A stretch of 5,956 bases of DNA from JBKHBQ01 sp046542305 (GTDB lineage Bacteria; Bacteroidota; Bacteroidia; Bacteroidales; 4484-276), in NCBI GenBank assembly GCA_046542305.1, contig JBKHBQ010000251.1, positions 1 through 5,956 on the forward strand. Direction: 5' to 3'. Position 1 is the first letter of the stretch, and every line of letters starts with the position of its first letter. Of this stretch, positions 1 through 5,956 are shown piece after piece. The notes beneath the pieces are model-generated. The model was given only the letters and a program-made list of their open reading frames with translations. It made no database searches and was not told where the DNA came from. The position numbers were made by a program, and so were the translations under genes.

Positions 1-978
1 GGCATTATGGCCGAGCGGTTCCTGTACGCGCCGGTGCTTGGATTTGCCATTGTGGCAAACTACTACCTGTTTAAACTTTTGCCAAGGGAAAGAAAAACCA
101 AGCGAATTATCTATGATTTCAGGCCGGGCGCGTCAAAATTATTTTTGGGACTGCTTACGGTGCTGCTGCTTTTCTATTCTATCAGAACGATCGCACGTAA
201 TCCTGTGTGGAAAGATAATTACACGCTGTTTTCAACTGATATCCGCAATGGCGGAAACAGTGCATTGCTGCGCAAGCATTACGGCAGTGAACTGATTAAC
301 CGGGCAGTGGTTACCGAAGACAAGGCGCTCAGCGACTCACTGATGCAACTGGGCATTGCAGAGGTGCAGAAATCACTTGAGATCAATCCGCGATTCAGTG
401 AGGCACATTTCAAACTGGGTTATGCCTATTACCAGCTCCGGGATTTTGATCGTGCACTCGAGTATTACAAACACGCCAACCAGAATAATTCGACCACCGT
501 TTCGAATATGGCCCTGGCTTACTATATGACCGGTGAATACGGTGAAGCGCTCCGCATGTTGAAAAGGGCCCTGCAACTCGATCCTGAGAATGCCACAGCC
601 CGCAAAAACCTTCCGCTGGTGCAGGGGGCGTTCAACCGAAAGCTGAAATCGTTGCAGGAAGATGGGCAGGCAGATCCGGAAAGCCTTTATGAGATGGGTA
701 ACCTGTTTGTGGATCAAAAGAATTATGCCGAAGCCTTAAAAGCTTACCAGGCCGCCATTCAGCTCGATCCCGAGTATATCGGCGCCATGATCAACATGGG
801 AAACTGTTTTTACATGTTGCAGGATTACAACAGTGCCATCAATACCTTTGACGATGTGCTGGAAAAAGACCCCGATAACCGGATGGCCATGCGCAACCTG
901 AGCCACTTGCATGGATTGGTGGGAAACAATGAGATGCAGATGTACTTCGAACAAAAAGCGATGGAACCTGCACAATAG
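1..978 (+). CDS. C-terminal part of a TMTC-like multi-pass membrane protein with TPR repeats (5' end outside window)
   Basis: Partial gene: the frame is open to base 1 (Gly-Ile precede the first Met), and the motif at that Met is an internal family motif, so the ATG at 7 is not a likely start. Numbering from that Met, AERFLYAPVLGF (2-13) matches the AERxLYxPSxGF signature of TMTC/GT-C type O-mannosyltransferase-like proteins. RTIARNPVWKDNYTLF (60-75) matches the conserved luminal or periplasmic segment that follows in that family. Two hydrophobic stretches, about 6-24 and 44-60, look like the last membrane helices. The rest is soluble TPR: a degenerate unit near 114-132, then about 133-166, 167-199, 225-258 and 259-292, with typical A-L-x-LDP endings. 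In the family the membrane part transfers sugar from a lipid-linked donor and the TPRs bind partners. The catalytic N-terminus is not visible, so enzymatic activity is inference. A plain TPR membrane protein is the alternative. Confidence 0.8.
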   Translation, partial: GIMAERFLYAPVLGFAIVANYYLFKLLPRERKTKRIIYDFRPGASKLFLGLLTVLLLFYSIRTIARNPVWKDNYTLFSTDIRNGGNSALLRKHYGSELINRAVVTEDKALSDSLMQLGIAEVQKSLEINPRFSEAHFKLGYAYYQLRDFDRALEYYKHANQNNSTTVSNMALAYYMTGEYGEALRMLKRALQLDPENATARKNLPLVQGAFNRKLKSLQEDGQADPESLYEMGNLFVDQKNYAEALKAYQAAIQLDPEYIGAMINMGNCFYMLQDYNSAINTFDDVLEKDPDNRMAMRNLSHLHGLVGNNEMQMYFEQKAMEPAQ

Positions 979-1049
979 TTTACCTGCTGGTACGTGCAAA
1001 ATAAAAGTCGGTTTTTTTAGTTGTTGATTATTCAAATAAAGAAGATTTT

Positions 1050-2129
1050 ATGGCAATGAAGAAGAATGTATGGGGAACAATTGTATTGGTAGCGATTCTG
1101 GCTGTTGTGGCAGTTGTTCTGGTAACGGAAAATCGTAAGGGTACGCTGAGCGATGATATCAGTGAATTTGCGATAGATGATACGGCTTCCGTTACAAAGA
1201 TTTTTATGGCCGATATGAGGGGCAACGAAGTGTTGCTCGAGAAAGTAGGGCCGGGCAAATGGACCCTGAACGATACGCTCGGGGCCCGTATAGAGGGTGT
1301 GGAATTGTTGCTTAAAACCATGCAGGGACTTGAGATTCATTCTCCTGTATCCAAATCCAGTTATAATAATGTGATCACCCGTCTGGCTACCAATTCCACC
1401 AAGGTGGAAATCTACCAGGTGGTTCCGCGCATCAATATTTTCGGATCGGAGCTTTTTCCCCGCGAGAAGCTTACCAAAACATATTTCGTAGGTCACGCCA
1501 CTCCCGACAACCTGGGAACTTTTATGCTGATGGAGGGCGCTGAGGTGCCGTTTGTGGTGGATCTGCCCGGTTTCAGGGGGTTTGTGGCGGCAAGGTTTTC
1601 ACCACAATATCTCGATTGGCGCGATCATGCCGTCTTTCGTGTGCCTCCGGAACAGCTCCGGTCGATAACACTCGAATTTCCCGGAAATCCTGAGGAATCG
1701 TTCAGGATTGAAAAAACCGGATCCAACCAGGTGAAATTAATCCAGTTGCAATCAGGCAAAGCCATCGAAGGATATGATGCCGGACGGCTGGTGGAATTTG
1801 TGAATACCTACAAAGACATTCGCTTTGAGGCAGTACTGGATAAAATAGACATAGTTTTACGCGATTCTATCGTCGATTCACAACCCACGCACATCATCAC
1901 CGTTACCGATACCAGCGGTGTAAGCAAAACGGTAAAAACCTTCCGCAGGCCAAATACTGCCGGACAGTATGATCTTGAAGGAAATTTACTGCCCTGGGAT
2001 ACCAACCGTCTTTATGCATTGCTTCCGGAGAACAACGAACTGGTGATGATCCAGTACTTTGTTTTCGATCCGGCTACCCGCCCGTTGTCCTATATTATGG
2101 GACGAAACGAAATGTACAGCAATCAATAA
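1050..2129 (+). CDS. DUF4340 domain-containing membrane-anchored protein
   Basis: Complete 359-residue protein. A short basic N-terminus (MAMKKN) is followed by one hydrophobic helix at about 8-25, then a soluble region of about 330 residues. This suggests an inner-membrane anchor with a periplasmic body, or an uncleaved signal. The region WTLND (71-75), the LLKTMQGLEIHSPV stretch (87-100), KTYFVGHATPDNLGTFML (143-160), PFVVDLPGF (167-175) and LDWRDHAVF (188-196) fit the pattern I know for Bacteroidota DUF4340 proteins. The family has no established biochemical function. Some members lie beside gliding/ABC-transporter genes (GldG-like), but no such gene is next to this one. The start at 1050 has a purine-rich AAAGAAGA at 1038-1045 only 4 bases upstream; the in-frame ATG at 1056 has a 10-base spacing and is an equally plausible start. 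It lies 71 bp after the TPR gene on the same strand, with no clear terminator between, so co-transcription is possible. Confidence 0.85.
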   Translation: MAMKKNVWGTIVLVAILAVVAVVLVTENRKGTLSDDISEFAIDDTASVTKIFMADMRGNEVLLEKVGPGKWTLNDTLGARIEGVELLLKTMQGLEIHSPVSKSSYNNVITRLATNSTKVEIYQVVPRINIFGSELFPREKLTKTYFVGHATPDNLGTFMLMEGAEVPFVVDLPGFRGFVAARFSPQYLDWRDHAVFRVPPEQLRSITLEFPGNPEESFRIEKTGSNQVKLIQLQSGKAIEGYDAGRLVEFVNTYKDIRFEAVLDKIDIVLRDSIVDSQPTHIITVTDTSGVSKTVKTFRRPNTAGQYDLEGNLLPWDTNRLYALLPENNELVMIQYFVFDPATRPLSYIMGRNEMYSNQ

Positions 2130-2165
2130 TTATTCAGGAAATCATTCTGAATTCAGAAAAAAAAT

Positions 2166-2193
2166 AGAAAGCCGCCCGAACGGGCGGCTTTCT
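2166..2193 (-). terminator. Intrinsic terminator of gdhA, hairpin shared by convergent genes
   Basis: A perfect 13-bp inverted repeat (arms 2166-2178 and 2181-2193, AGAAAGCCGCCCG and its complement) is separated by two bases, giving a GC-rich stem with a small loop. Read on the minus strand it is followed by AT and then seven further Ts, complementary to the run of eight As at 2157-2164. This is the canonical form of a rho-independent terminator for gdhA, 31 bases past its stop codon. Read on the plus strand the hairpin lies 36 bases after the DUF4340 stop but lacks a T-tract beyond the stem, so its action in that direction would be weaker or would rely on the stem alone. Confidence 0.9.
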
Positions 2194-2224
2194 GGGTATC
2201 TGGATATCTCGAAAAATTGCTTTG

Positions 2225-3577
2225 TTATACAAGGCCCTGAGCCAGCATGGCATCGGCTACTTTTACGAAACCTCCGATATTGGCTCCGCGTACATAATCT
2301 ACACTGCCATCTTCGCGCTTTCCGTATTTCACGCAGGTGGCGTGGATATCCTTCATGATCTGGTTGAGTTTGCTGTCCACTTCTTCGCGTGTCCATGACA
2401 GGCGGAGCGAGTTTTGGGACATTTCCAGCCCTGATACGGCAACACCGCCGGCATTGGCAGCTTTTCCGGGTCCGTAAAGGATACCTGCATTCTGGTAAAC
2501 TTCGATGGCTTCAGGTGTCGAAGGCATGTTGGCGCCTTCTGAAATTACATAGCACCCGTTTCCTACCAGGGTCCTGGCTTCGTCTTCGTTCACCTCGTTC
2601 TGGGTGGCATTCGGCATCGCAACGTCGCACTTTACACCCCATGGGCGGAGTCCTTCGTGGTATTCGCAATCGAATTTGTCGGCATATTCCTTAATGCGTC
2701 CGCGCTTAATATTCTTCAGCCACATCACGTATTCAAGCTTTTCCTTGCCGATGCCTGAAGGATCATAAATGAACCCGTTAGAATCGGAGAGGGTAACTAC
2801 CTTGCCGCCCAGTTCGGTAACTTTTTGACAGGCATACTGTGCCACGTTGCCCGAGCCTGAAATGGCCACGGTTTTGCCTTCGATGCTTTCGCCGCGGGTT
2901 TTCAGCATTTCCTGTGCGAAATAGGTTGCACCGTATCCGGTAGCTTCCGGGCGGATGAGCGAACCACCCCACTGGATGCCCTTACCGGTGAGTACACCCG
3001 TAAATTCATTGCGCAAACGCTTGTATTGTCCAAAGAGGAATCCGATCTCACGTCCGCCTACGCCGATGTCGCCGGCAGGTACGTCGGTATTGGGACCGAT
3101 GTGGCGGAACAATTCAGCCATGAAGCTCTGGCAGAAATGCATGACTTCGTTATCTGATTTTCCTTTCGGGTCGAAATCCGATCCGCCTTTTCCACCACCC
3201 ATGGGCAATGTGGTAAGTGAGTTTTTAAATACCTGTTCGAAAGCCAGAAACTTCAGGATGCCGAGGTTCACGGTAGGGTGGAAACGCAATCCGCCCTTGT
3301 AAGGTCCGATGGCGCTGTTCATCTCGATGCGGAATCCTTTGTTCACCTGTACTTCGCCTTTGTCATCGAGCCACGGGATGCGGAAAAGGATCACGCGTTC
3401 GGGTTCCACAATTCTCTCAAGGATTTTGGCAGCCTTATACTGCGGGTTTTCCTCGATGTAAGGAATGAGGGATTCTACCACTTCGTGAACTGCCTGATGG
3501 AATTCAACTTCACTCGGGTTTTTGGCAATCACCTTTGCCATAAAGTCGTTTACTTGCTGATCGAATACGTTTGCCAT
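2225..3577 (-). CDS. gdhA: NADP-specific glutamate dehydrogenase
   Basis: Complete 450-residue enzyme, close to the 447 of Escherichia coli GdhA. It catalyses reversible reductive amination of 2-oxoglutarate with ammonium and NADPH to L-glutamate (EC 1.4.1.4) in the cytoplasm, the ammonia-assimilation branch of nitrogen metabolism. Visible motifs are GPYKGGLRFHP (91-101, substrate-binding Lys94), LPMGGGKGGSDFDPKGK (124-140, catalytic Lys130), PAGDIGVGGREIGF (167-180, catalytic Asp170) and the Rossmann loop AISGSGNVAQYA (238-249). SDSNG (264-268) follows the second strand of the nucleotide fold, as in NADP-preferring hexameric enzymes. ISEGANMPST (345-354) and GPGKAANAGGVAVSG (369-383) complete the set, and no key residue is missing. 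The ATG at 3577 gives the usual N-terminus (MANVFDQQVNDFM). The leader is A/T-rich without a Shine-Dalgarno sequence, as usual in Bacteroidota. The gene stands alone, with its own terminator and about 180 bp of upstream space. Coenzyme preference is inferred from family resemblance. Confidence 0.97.
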   Translation of the reverse strand: MANVFDQQVNDFMAKVIAKNPSEVEFHQAVHEVVESLIPYIEENPQYKAAKILERIVEPERVILFRIPWLDDKGEVQVNKGFRIEMNSAIGPYKGGLRFHPTVNLGILKFLAFEQVFKNSLTTLPMGGGKGGSDFDPKGKSDNEVMHFCQSFMAELFRHIGPNTDVPAGDIGVGGREIGFLFGQYKRLRNEFTGVLTGKGIQWGGSLIRPEATGYGATYFAQEMLKTRGESIEGKTVAISGSGNVAQYACQKVTELGGKVVTLSDSNGFIYDPSGIGKEKLEYVMWLKNIKRGRIKEYADKFDCEYHEGLRPWGVKCDVAMPNATQNEVNEDEARTLVGNGCYVISEGANMPSTPEAIEVYQNAGILYGPGKAANAGGVAVSGLEMSQNSLRLSWTREEVDSKLNQIMKDIHATCVKYGKREDGSVDYVRGANIGGFVKVADAMLAQGLV

Positions 3578-3755
3578 ATTGCTTTAATTTTAATTATTTG
3601 ATAAAATGGTTTTGTTTCGTGATTCAATGATAAAGACTTCTGTTATTACTTTAACAGTTCGCCCGGAAAAACTGCAAGTTTCAGGAGCAAATTCAGTAAA
3701 TCACGTAAAAAATCTATGGGAATTTCGCAAAATTTGCGGATGTATTTGTGCAGAT
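3578..3755. other. Intergenic leader region upstream of gdhA
   Basis: This stretch is non-coding as far as can be seen: no frame on either strand carries a plausible protein. It contains the gdhA leader, the candidate promoter and dyad at 3625-3657, and a second short dyad CGCAAA-A-TTTGCG at 3726-3738, about 150 bp upstream of the gdhA start codon. No riboswitch or small RNA could be recognised by eye. Confidence 0.6.
3625..3657 (-). promoter_or_regulatory. Candidate gdhA promoter with an operator-like dyad
   Basis: Upstream of gdhA, bases 3640-3657 form a perfect dyad CTGTTA-N6-TAACAG. Its core TGTTA-N6-TAACA has the 5-6-5 layout of binding sites for CRP/FNR-type dimers. Seven bases closer to the gene, on the minus strand, is TATCATTG (3632 to 3625), one mismatch from the Bacteroidota -7 consensus TAnnTTTG. 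No good -33 TTTG is visible; the dyad occupies that region. This arrangement would leave a leader of roughly 40 bases before the start codon. Regulator identity and direction of effect cannot be told, and a chance match is possible in such A/T-rich sequence. Confidence 0.3.
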
Positions 3756-3794
3756 AAAAAAAAATAGCCGGAGCGAAAACCACTCCGGCTATTT
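3756..3794 (-). terminator. Intrinsic terminator of the T9SS cargo gene
   Basis: A perfect 12-bp stem (AAATAGCCGGAG at 3762-3773 pairs with CTCCGGCTATTT at 3783-3794) encloses a 9-base loop. On the minus strand the descending arm runs into an uninterrupted T-tract, complementary to nine As at 3756-3764. The hairpin begins 18 bases after the TAG stop at 3813-3815. It should insulate gdhA, which is transcribed in the same direction, from read-through from the large upstream gene. Confidence 0.92.
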
Positions 3795-3812
3795 CCATGA
3801 AAAAGATAATTT

Positions 3813-5956
3813 CTACTGTATTAGCAATTGTTTGCTGATAATATGTCCATTGTCCAGTTTAACCCTGATTAAATAGGTTCCGGCATGAAGTCCTGAAACA
3901 TCGAACCGGTATTCATCGGATTTCAGTTCATTGTTGATCAGTACCTGTCCGGTGAGGTTCAATACCTGAATAGAATTCATCGTAGCGGAAGCCTTAAGAT
4001 GTACCTGATCGGATGCCGGATTGGGGAACATCTGCAGGTCGCATGCACCCGCCTCAACATCACCGATTGACACCGTCTGCTGCTTCAGCTTGCTGATCAT
4101 CGACATCCCCAATGTTTCAAAATTGCCGGCATTGGGCAGCTCAGTATTGAACTCGGGATAGATGGTGAATTCTTTGCCGGTGGCGGGTCTGAAGACTTTG
4201 AAATGCATTTCATCGCCGTTGAGCAGGCCGTCTACCTTATCCGTCATCGGGTCGTCCGCGTTCACCCGCAGGTACAGGTTCTGTGTTTTGTCCCTGATTT
4301 GTGCCATACCGGCTACCAGGCCGTTAGCATTGAATACTCCGATCACGTCGCCTTCCTGAAGCGATGAAAGGGCTTGCGCCGAAACTGAAATTGAGTGAAC
4401 CGTGCCATGATAATTTGCATCGGGCCAGTTGGTGTTGTTGATGAATTCAGGTTCGTGGCTCACTGCATTGTCGTAGGTTGGCACTTCGAAACTGATGGTT
4501 GCGGGCGCGCTGAGTTTGAGCATGTATGCCTTTCCGGGAATCAGGAATTTCAGCGAATTAATGCCGCCAATGTTCCAGTACACCTCGTTGTAATCGATGC
4601 TATAGGCAATGATAAACTCATCGGCAATTTGTTCGAAAATATCATTGCTGCTTACAGCTTCCATGCTCCATACCGGCATAATGGACCAGCCGGCTGGCAA
4701 CGAAAGTTCGTAACCCAGCGTAGGATAGCCGTACACGGTGAGTTCGGCAGGCCAGGAACCGTCGGCAAGCCGTAGTTTAGCACCCTTGGCTTCGTTCCAG
4801 CAGAACGAATTTCCACCGGGAGCATATACGATGTCGATATGTTCGAATGCCTGCAGATCGTCACCAAGTGGTGCCATGACGGTAGCAATATCACAATTGA
4901 GCAGGTCGAGGTACGTGGAGATGCCATTTATCTTTTCATCGAATTCGATGGTTTGTGACCATGGCAGTACTTCCAGACTGGCAGTTTCTGATACCACCAC
5001 CCCGCAATCGTTAATCACTTCGGCATAATATTCCCCCTGATCTTCGAGGGTGATTTCTTCAAGCATGAGTGTAGCCTCATTTGCACCGTCAATTATGCCG
5101 TTCGGTCCGTACCACTGGTAGGAAACCGCAAAATCAGCCATTAGGGTAAAGCTTGTTGATCCTCCCCAGATCTCGGCAGCATTTTCAGGCTGCTGGGTGA
5201 TTACGGGCAAAGGAAGCACTGTAATGACAAAGCTGCACTGATTGTTGCACCCATATTCCGTCGTAACAAAATAATCGATGATGAACGATCCTACTCCATA
5301 TTCAGCAGGATCGAACAAAGTGATGGTTTCGCCTTCGTAGGAATAGGTTTCGAATGCAGTCGGTAAAAAATCGATCGGATCGGCATTTTCGCAAATCTCC
5401 ATGTCTTCACATTGGGCTATTGGTAGCGGATGTACATAGATCATGAATTCACATCCATCGGTACAGCCGAATTCGTTGGTAACGGTGTATTCGATCATGA
5501 AATCTCCCTCGCCGTAAACAGCCGGATCGAAGTTGTCAATTACTACTCCTTCATATGTGAAGGTTTCATTTGGTTCAGGATTGAATTCAACGACAGCGCC
5601 GTCAACGCATACATTGATGTCGTCCGGGCAGGTAACCACCGGCAGCTCGTTCACCACCAGGTTGGTGGAGGCCGAAGCCGTACAGCCGTTCATATTGGTG
5701 TAAACATACTCGATCAGGTAAGTTCCTGCATCAACAGGATCAAAAACCGTAGCTTCCACGCCGTTCACAAAGTAAGTTCCGCCTTCGGGCGAACCGCCGT
5801 AAAGTTCGAATTCGGGCGAACCTTCACATACGGGTTCGTAAGCTGCGAGGGTAACTTCCGGCAGCTCGTTCACTACCAGGTTGGTTGCATCCGAATTGGT
5901 ACAGCCGTTCATATCGGTGTAAACATACTCGATCAGGTAAGTTCCTTCCATCACCG
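3813..5956 (-). CDS. C-terminal part of a large T9SS-secreted repeat protein (N-terminus outside window)
   Basis: Partial gene: the frame is open through the right edge. The Val/Met codons at the edge lie inside a repeat (VMEGTYLIEYVYT against VDAGTYLIEYVYT), so neither is the start. Counting the visible 713 residues from the edge, there are four extracellular repeats of 72-73 residues, the first cut off (about 1-33, 34-107, 108-178, 179-250), each ending in a beta strand plus LP. An Ig-like domain follows (251-331; core Trp281, DQGEYYAEV at 305-313). A tandem pair of beta-type modules comes next (about 332-409 and 410-490; INGISTYLD, LPAGWSIMPVWS). Then comes a globular region (500-630; GDVIGVF, DGLLNGDEMHFKVFRP). 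The end is a type A sorting domain (640-713; FPNPASDQVHL, VLNLTGQVL, DVSGLHAGTYLIRV). Such proteins cross the outer membrane through T9SS and are released or anchored at the surface after the C-terminal domain is removed. An adhesive or structural role is inferred; no catalytic domain is visible. Confidence 0.93.
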   Translation of the reverse strand, partial: VMEGTYLIEYVYTDMNGCTNSDATNLVVNELPEVTLAAYEPVCEGSPEFELYGGSPEGGTYFVNGVEATVFDPVDAGTYLIEYVYTNMNGCTASASTNLVVNELPVVTCPDDINVCVDGAVVEFNPEPNETFTYEGVVIDNFDPAVYGEGDFMIEYTVTNEFGCTDGCEFMIYVHPLPIAQCEDMEICENADPIDFLPTAFETYSYEGETITLFDPAEYGVGSFIIDYFVTTEYGCNNQCSFVITVLPLPVITQQPENAAEIWGGSTSFTLMADFAVSYQWYGPNGIIDGANEATLMLEEITLEDQGEYYAEVINDCGVVVSETASLEVLPWSQTIEFDEKINGISTYLDLLNCDIATVMAPLGDDLQAFEHIDIVYAPGGNSFCWNEAKGAKLRLADGSWPAELTVYGYPTLGYELSLPAGWSIMPVWSMEAVSSNDIFEQIADEFIIAYSIDYNEVYWNIGGINSLKFLIPGKAYMLKLSAPATISFEVPTYDNAVSHEPEFINNTNWPDANYHGTVHSISVSAQALSSLQEGDVIGVFNANGLVAGMAQIRDKTQNLYLRVNADDPMTDKVDGLLNGDEMHFKVFRPATGKEFTIYPEFNTELPNAGNFETLGMSMISKLKQQTVSIGDVEAGACDLQMFPNPASDQVHLKASATMNSIQVLNLTGQVLINNELKSDEYRFDVSGLHAGTYLIRVKLDNGHIISKQLLIQ
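3816..4037 (-). other. T9SS type A C-terminal sorting domain (protein region)
   Basis: The last 74 residues of the large secreted protein show the TIGR04183-type pattern. A FPNPASDQ opening motif is followed by a strand ending in LTGQVL, then the LHAGTYLIRVKLDNG turn and a short basic-hydrophobic end, KQLLIQ. This region is the outer-membrane translocation signal for type IX secretion and implies that the organism encodes that machinery elsewhere. Confidence 0.95.
5641..5956 (-). repeat. Tandem coding repeat with 219-bp period
   Basis: Bases 5641-5727 and 5860-5946 match at all but about nine of 87 positions by eye, offset by exactly 219 bases (73 codons). The shared part encodes the end of each extracellular repeat (GTYLIEYVYTxMNGCT and TNLVVNELP). 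The array runs off the right edge, so more copies probably lie upstream in the gene. Towards the C-terminus the next units (5205-5633) keep the spacing but have diverged strongly. Confidence 0.85.

Noticed and set aside
7..9. ATG at position 7 as the start of the TPR protein
   Set aside because: The frame is open upstream to base 1, and this Met lies inside the conserved AERFLYAP family motif, which is internal in full-length relatives.
1007..1020. Possible terminator after the TPR gene (seven Ts at 1012-1018)
   Set aside because: No stable GC-containing stem precedes the T-run; only a weak A/T pairing is possible.
1032..1496. Minus-strand open frame of 154 codons opposite the DUF4340 gene
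   Set aside because: It lies entirely antisense to a well-supported gene, and its translation shows no recognisable domain or coherent composition.
3278..3601. Plus-strand open frame of 107 codons opposite the start of gdhA
   Set aside because: It is antisense to the highly conserved glutamate dehydrogenase coding sequence, with no recognisable protein features.
4395..4775. Plus-strand open frame of 126 codons opposite the T9SS cargo
   Set aside because: It is antisense to a clearly coding region with consistent domain structure; nothing supports an independent protein.
5949..5954. GTG/ATG codons at the right edge as the start of the T9SS cargo
   Set aside because: They fall in the middle of a repeat unit (compare VDAGTYLIEY in the next copy), no signal peptide is present, and the frame remains open to the edge.
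5205..5956. Repeats considered as CRISPR or a mobile-element array
   Set aside because: The period is an exact multiple of three, the units are continuous coding sequence for a protein repeat, and there are no short identical repeats with unique spacers.

Overview
The window looks like chromosomal DNA from a member of the Bacteroidota, probably a Bacteroidales-like or related environmental lineage. The main evidence is the C-terminal type IX secretion (T9SS) sorting domain on a large repeat-containing surface protein. Supporting evidence is the Bacteroidota-type DUF4340 protein, A/T-rich leaders without a clear Shine-Dalgarno sequence, and moderate GC. I cannot assign a genus.

Layout, left to right. 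(1) Positions 1-978, plus strand: the 3' part of a gene for a multi-pass membrane protein with C-terminal TPR repeats, resembling the TMTC/GT-C glycosyltransferase-like family; its start lies left of the window. (2) Positions 1050-2129, plus strand: a complete gene for a membrane-anchored DUF4340 protein, 71 bp downstream and possibly co-transcribed. (3) Positions 2130-2224: a short convergent spacer holding a strong 13-bp hairpin with a U-tract in the minus direction. (4) Positions 2225-3577, minus strand: a complete gdhA, NADP-type glutamate dehydrogenase. (5) Positions 3578-3812: a 235-bp spacer with the gdhA leader, two small dyads, and the intrinsic terminator of the next gene. (6) Positions 3813-5956, minus strand: the 3' part of a large T9SS cargo gene whose N-terminus lies right of the window. 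It encodes tandem ~73-residue extracellular repeats, an Ig-like domain, a duplicated beta-type module, a further globular region and a sorting domain.

The genes do not form one obvious pathway. gdhA is a stand-alone housekeeping unit for ammonia assimilation with its own terminator. The two plus-strand genes both encode envelope proteins, but nothing ties them functionally. The T9SS cargo is an independent transcription unit, separated from gdhA by its own terminator. I found no mobile element, CRISPR array, tRNA or rRNA, and no convincing sign of a previously undescribed system. The observations most worth a second look are the recent-looking tandem repeat and stepwise cysteine gain in the T9SS cargo, and a TGTTA-N6-TAACA dyad upstream of gdhA.
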